The translations under genes were made by a program, and so were the position numbers. The notes beneath the pieces were generated by a model. It had not been told where the DNA came from, did no database searches, and was given only the letters and a program-made list of their open reading frames with translations. A stretch of DNA of 64,000 bases from Haematobia irritans (taxonomy: Eukaryota > Arthropoda > Insecta > Diptera > Muscidae): the NCBI RefSeq assembly GCF_050003625.1, contig NC_134398.1:69262891-69326890 (forward strand). Direction: 5' to 3'. Within the stretch, counting starts at the first letter, position 1, and the number at the start of each line of letters is the position of its first letter. Shown one piece after another: positions 1 through 10,650 of this stretch.

Positions 1-485
1 GCTATATATGAGAGCTATATCTAAATCTGAACCGATTTGGCTGGTATTTTGCAAGTTTTTTGAGACCCATAAAATATTCGGATGTACGGAATTTGAGGAA
101 GATCGGTTGATATACACGCCAATTATGACCAGATCGGCGAAAAATATATATGGCAGCTATATCTAAATCTGAACCGATTTTTTCCAAAATCAATAGGGAT
201 CGTCTTTGAGCCGAAACAGGACCCTATACCAAATTTTAGGACAATCGGACTAAAACTGCGAGCTGTACTTTGCACACAAAAATACATCAACAGACAGACA
301 GACAGACAGACAGACGGACAGACAGACGGACAGACAGACAGACGGACATCGCTAAATCGACTCAGAATTTAATTCTAAGCCGATCGGTATACTAAAAGGT
401 TGGTCTATGATTACTCCTTCTTGGCGTTACATACAAATGCACAAACTTATTATACCCTGTACCACAGTAGTGGTGAAGGGTATAA
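1..485 (-). repeat. DINE-1/Helentron-like element, family B, cut by window edge
   Basis: The head lies at the right end (inverted repeat CCCTGTACCACAGTAGTGG... followed by GGGTATA), preceded by a GACA/GACG microsatellite (about 295-350) and by part of the internal unit containing 'gctatatctaaatctgaacc'. This is the Drosophila INE-1 plan: TATACCC head, short subterminal inverted repeat, then a GTCY run. The same segment recurs almost unchanged at 19509-19994 (opposite strand) and 41352-41818 (same strand), so the family was active recently. The 63-codon frame in it is conserved only because the copies are young. Confidence 0.8.
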
Positions 486-734
486 ATACGACATCATTGA
501 AAAGTTCATCGACTTTTGGACAGGAAAAAAAAACTGTATATTAGAGAAATGCGTCTTCTATGCTAAGCAAAATTTGCATTCGTATTTTAAAGACATGAAA
601 TCTTTGACTTCACGACGATATTGTTTCAGTGCATGAAAAATACCCACAGGAAAATGCATATAATTATTTTATGTATATAAATTTCATTCTACAAAAAAAT
701 AAAAGCTACCCCATATTATCACTTGATAAAAATT

Positions 735-1010
735 TTTCTAAGTTTGAAGGAAAAAAATGAGTTCAAAATTGCAAAAATTCCTTTAGTACTATATGACGTT
801 CATGATGAGCGCATTACAAATTTTAAGATATTCTGAACTATTTTGTTGAAGACACGAATTAAGAAAATATTTGTACTTCATTTGTGTATATTTTCCCCTA
901 TTTTAGTTGATCTAACACAAGTACACAAAAAATTATTAAAGTATAGAAAACTTTCTCAAAAGTTATCACCATAAGATGTATTATTTAGAAAATTTAATAT
1001 TGTGCTCCAA
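735..1010 (-). repeat. Relic of a CAC...GTG element, group M3
   Basis: Words such as 'gttcatgatgagcgcatta', 'tgaactattttgttgaag', 'cttcatttgtgtatatttt' and 'aaaaaattattaaagta' run in the same order as in the better preserved reverse copy at 30405-30735. Both ends are lost. It is non-coding. Confidence 0.6.
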
Positions 1011-1045
1011 CGATAAATAGCTATCGTCCATTAATTATTAGGTCT

Positions 1046-1084
1046 GTTTTCTTATTGCACTGATAACCAGTGCAAAAAGAAAAC
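1046..1084. repeat. Compact hairpin, GTTTTC...GAAAAC
   Basis: Two 17-base arms with one mismatch flank a 5-base loop (ATAAC). The right arm CAGTGCAAAAAGAAAAC also occurs at 8146-8160, where it is followed by AGCCC. It is probably the collapsed remnant of a small inverted-repeat transposon whose end resembles GGGCTGTTTTC. Confidence 0.6.
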
Positions 1085-1554
1085 GCAAAACGTCTAACCA
1101 GTTCAATTTTCGATTTTGATTGGCAACACTTGGTCGTCAAATGTCAAAATCAAAGTTATTGTTTACAAATAAAAATAGGGGGTATACATTTAATAATCAA
1201 TTTATAGAAATAAGTGTACCAAAAACGAAAGAGTGATTATTAATTTTAGAGGATTTGCTGCTTGCCTTTCAAAAACAAATGACTGCCGGCAACAGCTACG
1301 TGCGTGAAAACAGATTCAGTGCGTCATGTTTATCAACCAAACGCGTGGAAATATGGGAATTTGCTCAAGTGGTGGATTTACAAGTGGCTAATACCACAAG
1401 CATGTGTGGTATAGAAATGGATATGTCAATTGCATCAAAATCACAAAAGCCTAGTTAACGTAGAATTACAGACTTCGGCCAGCCATCACAAGAGGGAGAG
1501 AATATATAGGAAATATAATTCAACTTAATACCACAAATTATTTAATTAAACACC
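1085..1554. other. Unassigned stretch upstream of the cytochrome b5 copy
   Basis: No repeat family recognised. It has a 67-codon frame (1255-1458) without recognisable motifs. The lower AT content around 1255-1500 fits copied 5' untranslated mRNA of the retrocopy that begins at 1555, but this is inference. Confidence 0.3.
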
Positions 1555-1958
1555 ATGTCATCGCAAAATGTAAAATAATTTACCCACGCCGAAGTTGCCA
1601 AAAATATTACAAAAGAAAAGAATTGGTTCATAATCCACAACAACGTGTATGACGTGACCCCTTTTCTCAATGAGCATCCTGGTGGTGAAGAAGTCTTGAT
1701 CGAACAAGCTGGTAAAGATGCTACAGAAAATTTCGAAGAAGTTGGTCACAGTTCATATGCCCGTGAAATGATGCAACAATACAAAATCGGTTAACTAGTT
1801 GCTGAAGAGCGTACAAATGTTCCAGAAAAATCCGAACCCACATGGAATACTGAGCAAAAGAACGAGGAATCGTAATGAAGTCATGGCTGATGCCTTTTGT
1901 CTTGGGTTTAATAGCCACCTTGGTTTATAAGTTTTTCTTTGGAACGAAATACCAATAA
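1555..1958 (+). pseudogene. Processed pseudogene of cytochrome b5
   Basis: Read from ATG 1555 the frame matches insect cytochrome b5, a small haem protein anchored in the endoplasmic reticulum that passes electrons to desaturases and P450s. Visible are the haem-binding stretch NEHPGGEEVLIEQAGKD with the first axial histidine, the second histidine in VGHSSYAR, and the C-terminal anchor SWLMPFVLGLIATLVYKFFF. It is dead: TAA at codon 8 (1576-1578), TAA in place of an expected Glu after YKIG (1792-1794), and a one-base frameshift near 1875 just before the anchor. The homology is continuous through positions where an intron would normally be expected, so a retrocopy is the likely origin, although no poly(A) tract remains. 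The parent gene is not in the window. Confidence 0.9.
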
Positions 1959-2071
1959 TTGTAGGCAGAGAAAAACATCACCACCACCAGCCACAAACAA
2001 ATATCGCAAGTTTATTTGTATATTTAGTTGAGAAAGGGATTTCTTGCTGTTTTAGACAAATATATACAGTG

Positions 2072-2745
2072 ACTCACAAAAATATTCTTTTTTATATCTT
2101 GAAATCGCAAACCGCTTAACATTTATATGAAAAAGTTTTATTAAAATGTTTCCATGGGTATACATAACAGCAAAACGTAAACAAAAATCGTGAAATTAAT
2201 TTTATTGTATTATTTTTAATCATTAAATCAAAAAACTACAAAAAAGCTCACAAAAGTATTCGTCGTATCAGTAATCACATTGTATGAGACATTATTTTGG
2301 TCCACTTAGTATTTGGAATAGTACCCTTTGTTAGCGCAAATGGCTTCCAGTCGTCTTGGCATCGACACGTTTCTTGAGAGATTTTGCCCCATTCTTCTTG
2401 TAACACTTTTTTTAAGGGCTGTCCAAGATGAAATTTGGTTTTGTCCGATCCACGGTTCCAAATGAGATCCTAGTTTTCAATGGGGTTGCTGCGTGGGCTT
2501 TGTGGTTGCGTTTTGAGATATTTAGTGTTGTGAAGGAGCCATATTTTCACATCCCAGGCCGTGTGTTTGAGGTGTTTGCTTGTTGGAACAAGGAGTCTTT
2601 ATCACGAAATCCCATTTTAGAGGCGCTGGAGTGAAGATTTTCTTTCAAAATTTTTAAATATGTTAAAAAACATTTAGGCGTTCATGGTTCCATCAATAAA
2701 AACTAAGTTTCATTACACTTGTTTTTACATTTTTTATTTTCAAGT
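2072..2745 (-). mobile_element. Tc1-like DNA transposon relic
   Basis: One end is probably CAGTGACTCACAAAAATATTC at about 2072, a Tc1-type terminal sequence. The remainder codes leftward for the C-terminal half of a Tc1 transposase (see 2318-2705). The other terminus was not found, so the element is truncated or eroded beyond 2745. Confidence 0.7.
2318..2705 (-). pseudogene. Broken Tc1-family transposase, C-terminal half
   Basis: Reading leftward in shifting frames gives FIDGTMNA, MGFRDKDSLFQQ, TSNTRPGM, VDRTKPNFILDS, a segment equivalent to EEWGKISQET, and finally PRRLEAICANKGYYSKY followed by a stop. This is the order of Tc1 transposases from the 'VFIDGTMNA' segment through the second catalytic Asp region to the C-terminus. 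Several frameshifts and stops are present and the catalytic DNDPKHT motif is damaged. Known function of the family: cut-and-paste transposition at TA sites. Confidence 0.8.
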
Positions 2746-3688
2746 TTCCCTAAGCTTTCGCCGTGAAAATAAAAAATGTCGAAAAGTGTAAGACAAAAGT
2801 TTTTATTATTTATTTATTTATTTTTTTTTTTTATTTTCTCTTGGCGAATCCAAGCCGCAAAGCCATATACGGATTCCAAAACTACACAAACATAGCAATA
2901 ATAACAAATTATAAAAATTATGCGCTTAAAAACTAGAAATTAATAACAAAAATAGTATCAATAAGTGACTAAACTGAATTTGAAACAAACAAATACACAA
3001 TAATTAAAACAATTAACAAAATTAAGAAAAAAACTATTAAAAAAAATAAATTAAATTATCAATTTAAAAAATTAAACAATAAGAACAATAAAAAAAAAAT
3101 AAAAAAGTAAAAAAAAAACATGAATATGTGAGTAAGACAGCAATACTAACATAAAAATAAAATACTAACATTATTTTAAAATTTATTAAGAAAATGTAAC
3201 CATTAAAAAAATTAGGTTTATTTTAGTTATCGGAATTATTATTTCTTCAGCAAATTAACTTAACTTTATTCATGCCCCAATTTTTTGGCCATCTGAATAA
3301 ATATTTAATGTTAACGACACAAAAGCAAGAAAACTAAACAAGAAAATTTTATAGGTAAAATTCAGTATATGCTGCAAAGCCTCTTGAACAGTTCCAACTG
3401 TTTTCTTTAATAAATAAAATAATTACCCATTTTTATTGTGTTAAGGTGTGTTTTACTAAAAGCTTCCTTATTTATTGAAGCCCGCCTAAAGGCGGGATTG
3501 GGCATTAGAGGGTTAACTAAAGAATAGAAAAATTATACACAAATGAAGCGTAAATATCTAAAAAATTCATGAAAATTTTAAATTTTACCGCAAAATCCAA
3601 ACCAAAATCATACTGTCTTGGTGAATATTTTCTAAATAATGATGAAGAAGGCAATTTTATTATTATATACTATTCCAAATGCTATTTT
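2746..3688. other. AT-rich, low-complexity stretch without gene
   Basis: It holds a T-rich run at 2805-2835, long A-rich tracts (2930-3130) and a small perfect hairpin at 3481-3496 (CCCGCCT, two-base loop, AGGCGGG). No coding homology seen. Confidence 0.5.
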
Positions 3689-4570
3689 TATACCCTCCAC
3701 CATAAAATGGTGGTTTTTTAAGTTTGTCATTCCGTTTGTAACAGATCGAAAAATTGCTCTAAGACCCCATAAAGAATAGGGTGGTTAAATTTTCAAGGGC
3801 CGATGTTGATTTTGAATAAAACACAAACTATTTAGGACATTATTGTAATTTTATTTTATTATGATATATTCGTATTACTCAATTATGTATGGAACAAACT
3901 ATAGGCCAAATAGACGCCGCGACCTCGATGGTCCAAATTTTCGATGACGCTGGGGCATAATTGAGGTTCTATGCCGTTAATGTGCCGAATTATCTCGTCC
4001 TTTAGCTATTGAATTGTTGCTGGCTTATCGACGTACACCTTTTCTTTCAAATAACCACAAAGAAAAAAGTCCAACGGTGTCAAATCACATGATCTTGGCG
4101 GTCAATTGACATTGCCATTACGTGAGATAACACGGACATTAAATTTGTTGCGCAAAAGAGCCATTGTTTCGTTAGCTGTGTGGCAAATTCGGGCCATACA
4201 AAGTTCGTTATCATCTTACGATAGCGAACACCATTCACAGTAACTGCCTGACCGGCCTCATTTTGGAAAAAATACGACCCGATGATGGTCGGTCCGTCTG
4301 TTGAAATCACGCCAACTTCCGTTCGAAACAAGCTATCGACTTGAAACTTGGCACAAGAAGTTGTTATTGATATAGGTCGTATCTTATTGGAAAAGGGCCA
4401 TATCGCATTACTTTACGTATAGCCCCCATATAAACCGATCCCCAGATTTGACCTTCGGAGACTCTTGGAGGGGCAAAATTCATCCGATCCGGTTGAAATT
4501 TGGTACGTGGTGTTAGTATGTGGTTTCTAACAACCATACAAAAATTGGTCCATATCGGTATTGGGCGGGG
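3689..4570 (+). repeat. DINE-1/Helentron-like element, family A, interrupted
   Basis: The head TATACCCTCCACCATAAAATG with its inverted repeat is followed by 'ttgctctaagaccccataaa'. The sequence breaks near 3785 and resumes at 4285 with 'ggtccgtctgttgaaatc', exactly the next part of family A. It runs through about one and a half internal units to 4560. Beyond, 4561-4630 is an inverted fragment of another DINE-like tail (GGGCGGGGCCGAC). The interruption is a mariner relic. Confidence 0.8.
3786..4284 (-). pseudogene. DD41D-type mariner transposase relic
   Basis: Leftward frames read TIIGSYFFQNEAGQAVTVNG, RYRKMITNF, then, after a deletion, SIDRQDHVI and DLTPLDFFLCGYLKEKVY..., VDKPATIQ, LKDEIIRHINGIE. 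This is the central and C-terminal catalytic domain of the same broad group as the copies at 43490 and 60440, but a more diverged lineage. The segment that would carry the second catalytic Asp (FQQDG) is deleted and the frame is shifted, so it is inactive. It sits inside a family A DINE-like element and is therefore younger than it. Confidence 0.8.
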
Positions 4571-4995
4571 CCGACTATATCATACCCTAAACCACCCCAT
4601 GCGAATTAGTAAACATAAGCAAGGGTATCATTGGTATAGGTTTGGGAGATGAACCGAATTTCCTTATTTATGAAAATTATGCAGTATACACTCAAAAAAA
4701 GGCAGAATACTAGTAAGGATATTTTTAAGACACATTTTTTTTTTAATTTCGGTTTTGTGTACTTCTTTCTAGGAAGCGAATTTTAAGTTTTCATTTTTTC
4801 AGCTTTTGTTCTCCATATGCTATTAAAATCCTTTAAAACGATTTAAACTTTATTTTCCAAATTTAAAACTTTATTTTCCAAATTCAGACTCGACTTCCAG
4901 TATACTCATAGAAAAAGTCTGCTAAAAACAGCAGTAGATGTCTGCTGTTATATTTTTGTACTTCACGGCCTAATGAACAATAATTTATAAAATTT
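4571..4995. other. Unassigned stretch with element fragments
   Basis: It contains a CACTCAAAAAAAGG start word at about 4689, like the left ends of CAC...GTG elements, and triple CTGCTG/CAGCAG words at 4919-4950. No complete element and no coding homology. Confidence 0.3.
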
Positions 4996-6657
4996 GTATA
5001 CCCTGCGCCACACTGTTGAACAGGGTATTATAAGTTAGTGCATATGTTTGCAACACCCAGAAGGAGACGAGATAGACACATGGTGTCTTTGGCAAAAATG
5101 CTTAGGGTGGGCTCCTGAGTCGATATAGCCATGTCCGTCTGTCCGTGAACACATTTTTGTAATCAAAGTCTAGGTCGCAATTTAAGCCCAATCGACTTCA
5201 ATTTTGGCACAAGTATGTGTTTTGGGTCAGAATAGAACCCTATTGATTTTGGAAGAAATCGGTTCAGATTTAGATATAGCTCCCATATATATCTTTCGTC
5301 CACTTATACGGCCCTAGAAGCCAGATTTTAACCCAAATTTGGTAGAAATTTTGCACTAGGAGTACAATTGGTAGTATAGTCAAATGTGCCAAATTTTATT
5401 GAAATCGGTTCAGATTTAGATATAGCTTCCATATATATCTTTCGTCCGATATGCACTTATATGGATTCAGCCTGAGTTTTACCCTGATTTGGTTGAAATT
5501 TTGCTCAAACATAACGCTTGGCCATATAGTCACGAGTGCAAAATTTGATTGAAATCGGTTCAAATTTAGATATAGCACCCATATATATCTTTCGTCCGAT
5601 TTAGACTCATATGACAACAGAGGCCAAAGTTTGCTACCGATTTTCGTGAAGTTTTGCACAGAGAGTAGAATTAACATTCTAGCAATGCTTGGTAAATTTG
5701 ATTGAAATCGATTCAGATTTAGGTGTCGTTATGTGTGTTAAATTTGGTTAAAATCTTTAATATTTTAGATATTTAAGTGTGTTAAGTTTGATCTGATTTG
5801 GTTCAGATTTAGATAAAACCCCCATATATTCGTGTTTCCAGTTATTACAAATATGACCAAAATTCCCACACTTTAGACAAAACTCTGTGATGATTTCTTC
5901 ATATCTTAGTCATATCCTGTAGTGCCAGAATTTCCACAGAACAGTTGATTTTTAAATAAGGCTCCAAGTCGCTCGACTTGACCAAATAATATGTTACAAC
6001 CCACACTTGACCACATATCTTGGCGAGATCTACCAATATCCTTTTAAAATCGCCACTGGTGAGTAGCAAAAATTGCAAATATTACTAAAATTTTCCTATA
6101 TTTGGTATACATATGTATCGCCTGATAAATCATAAATGTCCTTTTGTACACTTGCATTAAAATTTCTCTCGCTTCATATTTCCCATATTTTTTACTAACA
6201 TTGTGTTTCATCCCATGGTGATAGCCGATTTTAATTCTAGTGTTTTTGTACAAATATTCTCTTCATTATAAGTATTTGTATCTGGAAATGCAAACCTTTG
6301 CATAGCTCCCAGCAAATTTGAAGTAGTTAAGGTGGTAACACAAATGTTGGTATACATAGTGGTGAAGGGTATAATATAGTCGGCCCAGCCCGACTTTAGA
6401 CTTTACTTACATGTTTTTTACTAACATTGTGTTCCACCTCAGGGCATTAGCCGACATAAATTTTAAGTCAATAGAATTTTGGTCTTAAATATATTGTCGG
6501 TTCAGATTTAAATGCATGTATATGGAAACATAAATCTTTATATATACCACTCAAAAAATTTGAAGGAATTCAGATGGTGTCGAAAATGTAGATCACAAAG
6601 TGGTGCAGGGTATAATATAGTCCGCCCTGTCCGACTATAGACTTTCCTTACTTGTTT
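4996..6657 (+). repeat. DINE-1/Helentron-like element, family D, with doubled tail
   Basis: Head TATACCCTGCGCCACACTG with its complement in AACAGGGTATTA, the word 'catgtccgtctgtccgtg', then degenerate ~150-bp units (TATAGCTCCCATATATATC... at about 5278, 5425 and 5575). Two successive 3' tails follow: one ends GTCGGCCCAGCCCGAC...ACATGTTTTTT near 6416, the second ends GTCCGCCCTGTCCGAC...CTTGTTTTT near 6657. Each tail carries the palindromic hairpin typical of these elements. Confidence 0.8.
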
Positions 6658-6765
6658 TTCTGTAGAAAAATTTGTCAAAATTTTATTTCTATAGAAAATT
6701 TTCTCAAAATTTAGCATATTTATTGAAAATGTATTTCTATAGTAAATTTTCATATAATGTTATTT
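6658..6765 (+). repeat. Short run of the 29-bp TTTCTATAGAAA repeat
   Basis: About four degenerate copies of the unit 'tttctatagaaaattttgtc', directly after the family D tail. The same minisatellite is found at 17765-18140, 33600-33980, 23305-23790, 59100-59380, 59611-59830 and 63290-63640. Confidence 0.7.
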
Positions 6766-6784
6766 CGTGCTGATGGTCACTGAT

Positions 6785-7268
6785 TCTTAAAAAACCTCTA
6801 ATATAAATCTTTCGACCGATTATAAATTCAATTTTGCGAAATTGCCTAAAAATGTATACCCTGCGTCGCACTCTTTATAGAAGTATTACAATATACATTG
6901 TCCAAATCGAGTGAGGTAAATAGCAACATAAACCTTTATACAAAGCACTCAACAAAATTGAAGGATTGAGATTTTATCAAAATGTGGATCTAAATACAAA
7001 GTTGTGTATATTATAGTCTGCCCCGCCAGACTTCAGATTTTCTTATTATTATTATTATTTTTTTTGACTAAAATTATGTTTCGTCCCATAAAGTTAGATT
7101 CAAATATTAAGTACATAGATTTTGTTGAAGTGTATACAATTTTGTCTAAATCGGTGCAGATTCAAATTCATGCATATGGGAATATCAACCTTTATATAGC
7201 TCGCAACAAACTTGAGATGGTATCAATGAATTTGGTCCACAATGAAGGGTATAATACATTATTTTTTT
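6785..7268 (+). repeat. Fragments of DINE-like 3' tails
   Basis: A partial unit with a head-like TATACCCTGCGTCGCACTC (6855) is followed by a tail containing GTCTGCCCCGCCAGAC and a TTATT run, then a second, headless tail starting 'gactaaaattatgtttcgtc' and ending 'gggtataatacatt'. The ~250-bp tail arrangement is like that at 20951-21702 but older. The 89-codon frame here is accidental. Confidence 0.65.
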
Positions 7269-7269
7269 A

Positions 7270-7870
7270 TTAAACATAGGAACGACATTGGCCTGAATTC
7301 GAAACATAGAGTACAAGTACACACACTTTTTCATTAGAAATAAGTTGTTTTAGCACACTATACGAGTGCTGGAGATCATGATCGCACTGAATAATCCATG
7401 TATTTCCCGTGATTGTTATGGTAATATTACATGGGACAAACTGTTTTTGAAGATTTCCAAAAGCATAGTGCCCTCTATACTCTATAAATCGGAGCCATAA
7501 CATGTCCAAAAAACGACCCCCAGACCATAATATTACCCCCACCATTATTGAAGGAACTGTTTTTATTTCTTGGATTAAGACTTTTCTTTGGACCTTCGTA
7601 CTAAACTTCCACCACCCGAGCCATGCAATTTAAACTTTGATTTGTAGGAAAATAAAACACATTTCACTGATTCTCATGCCATTTAAGGTGTTTTTGTAAA
7701 AATTTAAGTCGCGGTTAAATTTTTTCGAACTCCATAATTATTGTGAGTCTCACGAAATACAGAGAAGGCCTTTGACGAAATGTCCAAATGAAATCGTCAC
7801 TTCCGTGAGAGTTCCTTTATTGGAAGTTGTTAGAGACGCTACATTTAAAGTTGGTCCACTAGATATTTCT
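7270..7870 (-). pseudogene. Tc1-family transposase relic
   Basis: Leftward reading in several frames gives LKFLQKHLKWHENQ, VLFSYKSKFKLHGSGGGS, LVRRSKEKS, a GGGNIMVWG-like stretch, YRGHYAFGNLQKQFVPCNIT, WIIQCDHDLQHSYS and LKQLISNEKV. The order matches the catalytic half of Tc1 transposases: 'VLFSDESKF' with the first Asp, 'GGG.IMVWG', and 'WIFQQDNDPKHTS' with the second Asp. Both catalytic motifs are altered (SYKSKF, CDHDLQH) and frames shift, so it is dead. It is a different Tc1 lineage from 2318-2705. Confidence 0.75.
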
Positions 7871-8093
7871 ACATAATTCGATACATATTCCTGTTTTTGT
7901 TGCAGTGAAACAAAACTTAAACAAATACTTCTGTTTTGTTTATTTACATTTGCTTTTGTTTCTTCTTCTTTTCAGTATGTGACATTCACTTGAGATGTGT
8001 TCCTCCCCAGTATTTTAGTTAGTTGCCAATTCATATTTTGACAACTACAAAATTCGCATATAATGGTGACTCTGGTGCGACTTGCACTGATAG

Positions 8094-8165
8094 TTGCACT
8101 GGATAGAACACCAGTGCAACGATTGCCATACAAAAGTTCTATCCAGTGCAAAAAGAAAACAGCCC
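8094..8165. repeat. Inverted repeat, possible MITE end
   Basis: A perfect 16-base inverted repeat, TTGCACTGGATAGAAC at 8094-8109 and its complement at 8136-8151, with a 26-base spacer that itself starts with ACCAGTGCAA. The outer word AAAAGAAAACAGCCC links it to the hairpin at 1046-1084. The 220 bases before it and 285 after it show nothing recognisable. Confidence 0.6.
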
Positions 8166-8450
8166 TATTATTATACGTGAACTGTTATAAATTAATTTAG
8201 TTTGGTAAAGCGTAATTTGAATATGTCAAATTTATTGTGGCATTAAATATCATTTCTATGATAATTATGAAAATGTTTAAGGTTTGATTGTGACCGCAAG
8301 GAATAATTGGAAGAAAGATATAATTGAAAGGCCTGATTATTTTATAAACGCTTAAAAAATAAGTTCAAAGAGGATTTGTTTTCCAATTTGTATGAATTCT
8401 CAAAATATAGTTTAACTTGACCGCATAGCAGTATTTATTTTTTAAGTTTT

Positions 8451-9476
8451 TATACCCTCCACCACAGGTATATTAACTTTGTCATTCCGTTTGTAACACA
8501 TCGAAATATTGCTCTAAGACCCCATAAAGTATATATATTCTGGGTCGTGGTGAAATTCTGAGTCGATCTGAGCATGTCCGTCCGTCCGTCTGTTGAAATC
8601 ACGCTAACTTCCGAACGAAACAAGCTATCGACTTGAAACTTGGCACAAGTAGTTGTTATTGATGTAGGTCGGATGGTATTGCAAATGGGCCATATCGGTC
8701 CACTTTTACGTATAGCCCCCATATAAACGGACCCCCAAATTTGGCTTGCGAGGCCTCTAAGAGAAGCAAATTTCATCCGATCCGGCTGAAATTTGGTACA
8801 TGGTGTCAGTATACGGTCTCTAACAACCATGCAAAAATTGGTCCACATCGGTCCATAATTATATATAGCCCCCATATAAACCGATCCCCCGATTTGGCTT
8901 GCCAGGCCTCTAAGAGAAGCAAATTTCATCCGATCCGGCTGAAATTTGGTACATGGTGTTAGTATATGGTATTTAACAACCATGCAGAAATTAGTTGACA
9001 TCGGTCCATAATTATATATAGCCCCCATATAAACCGATCCCCCGATTTGGCTTGCAAGGCCTCTAAGAGAAGCAAATTTCATCCGATCCGGCTGAAATTT
9101 GGTACATGGTGTTAGAATATGGTCTCTAACAACCACGCAAAAATTGGTCCACATCGGTCCATAATTATATATAGCCCCCATATAAACCGATCCCCAGATT
9201 TGACCTCCAGAGCCCCTTGGAAGAGCAAAATTCTTCCCATTCGGTTGAAATTTGGTACGTGATGTTAGTATATGGTATCCAACAACCATGCAGGAATTGG
9301 TTCCTATCAGCCCATAATTATATATAGCTCCCATATAAACCGATCCCCAGATGTGACCTCCGGTGCCTTTAGGAGAAGCAAAATTCATCCGATCTGCTTG
9401 AAATTTGGTACGTGGTGATCGCATATGATATTTAACAATCGTGCCAAAAGTGGTCCATATCAATCCATAATCATAC
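8451..9476 (+). repeat. DINE-1/Helentron-like element, family A, 3' truncated
   Basis: Head TATACCCTCCACCACAGG, the GTCCGTCC run near 8576, then five internal units beginning 'atagcccccatataaac' at about 8712, 8866, 9021, 9174 and 9326 (spacing 152-155 bp). The hairpin tail is missing: the sequence breaks at 9476 where the next element starts. A 342-codon frame on the minus strand is produced by the units, whose length is a multiple of three, and is not a protein gene. Confidence 0.85.
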
Positions 9477-10127
9477 ACTGGTAGAAAAAGTTTCGTTAAT
9501 ATGATGAATTTCTACGTTGTATTAACGAAATTCTTCATTAAAAGTCAGCCAACGTAACATTTCGTTATAACAACGTAATTTTACGTTATATTTACGAAAC
9601 CCTTTATGGAGTACATTTCGTAGTATTAACGAATAATTACGTTGCTATTACGTAGCCTTTTCGTTGTATTAACGAATATTATTCGTTGTATGAATGAAAT
9701 TTATTCATTGTATGGATGCAGCTTATACGTTGTATGAACGAAAATCATTCATTGTATGAACCCAGTTTTTTCATTGTATGAATGAAAGGCGAACGTTGTA
9801 TAAGTGAACACAAACGTTATATTAATGAAACCCAACCAATTATTGCATTTGAATGTAGTGTATTATTTTTTGTTAAGATCTTTGAAATAGGATTTACACT
9901 AATAGAAAAAGTTTCGTTATATTAACGAAATGTGTCGTTAAAAGTCAGCCAACGAAACAAATTCGTTAATACAACGAAATATTTCGTTATTATAACGAAT
10001 TTTCTATTAATTAACGTAACGTTTCGTACTATTAACGAATATTTTCATTGTATTAATGAAAACGTTTCGTAATATCAATGAAAAATTTTCGTTGGCTGAG
10101 TTTTAATGAAATTTTCTTTGTGTGTAT
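9477..10127. repeat. CAC...GTG element(s) filled with CGTTAACGAA-type words
   Basis: It starts CACTGGTAGAAAAAGTTTCG after TA and ends TTTCTTTGTGTG before TA. A second start, CACTAATAGAAAAAGTTTCG, lies at 9898, so this is two related elements or a duplicated end. In between, words such as CGTTGTATTAACGAA and CGTTGTATGAATGAA repeat every 15-30 bases in both orientations. No coding capacity. Confidence 0.6.
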
Positions 10128-10249
10128 ACACTCGTACAGTAGGAAATAATATTTATTGATAAATTAAGTAATTTAATAATCATATAGTATGACTTTCACT
10201 TAAGAAAACAAGCCTCTAATTTCTAAGACCAAAAAATGATAATCGTATC

Positions 10250-10343
10250 GCCGTGTCCATTTATCCAATTTATTTTTGCAACCAAGGTTCATTACGGTAA
10301 TTGTTCCGCCTTCTTCATCTGAAAGTTCACTTCCCCGTGGCAT
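10250..10343 (-). pseudogene. Possible N-terminus of a Tc1-like transposase
   Basis: The leftward frame from ATG 10343 reads MPRGSELSDEEGGTIT, similar to the MPRGKELS...ERG start of Tc1 transposases, then drifts away (VMNLGCKNKLDKW). Only about 30 codons are left. Low certainty because the match is short. Confidence 0.4.
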
Positions 10344-10460
10344 TTTCGCTAAAGATTAAAAATTTACACTAAATTTCTTGCGAGTATAAATCTTTAAGTT
10401 TCGAAGTTTCATTATAAACATTTAATATAGTATAAATATACATGTGTAAATAAAAAAAGT

Positions 10461-10539
10461 GTTCGGTCGGAGCAGGAATTGAACCCACGACCCTTTGCAT
10501 GCAAGGCAGACATGCTAACCACTGCTCCACGTGGCAAAC
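10461..10539 (-). other. tRNA-like module (UGC anticodon arm) within M1
   Basis: On the minus strand: GTGGAGCAGTGGTTAGCATG (D-arm/A-box-like), GCCTTGCATGCAAAGG (anticodon arm with TGC) and GTGGGTTCAATTCC (T-arm with B-box). It recurs at 61299-61374 and, with TTCATG in the loop, at 55694-55765. The acceptor stem is not tRNA-like and it sits in a transposon, so it is not annotated as a tRNA gene. Confidence 0.6.
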
Positions 10540-10650
10540 AAATGTATGTTTCTGTTAAATAATGTTATGTTTGCATGGGCTCGTGGGCGCTGCAAACTAT
10601 GCTATATAAATGTAACTTATAACGATAATTATCTGCTGGTGACCATAACA

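Noticed and set aside
1255..1458. 67-codon frame upstream of the cytochrome b5 copy
   Set aside because: No similarity recognised, out of context; may be copied 5' untranslated sequence.
8450..9478. 342-codon open frame with repeating MGAIYNYGPIWTNFCMVV motif as a protein gene
   Set aside because: It follows exactly the 153-bp tandem unit of a DINE-like element, begins and ends inside repeats, recurs with variable unit number, and has no domain or signal.
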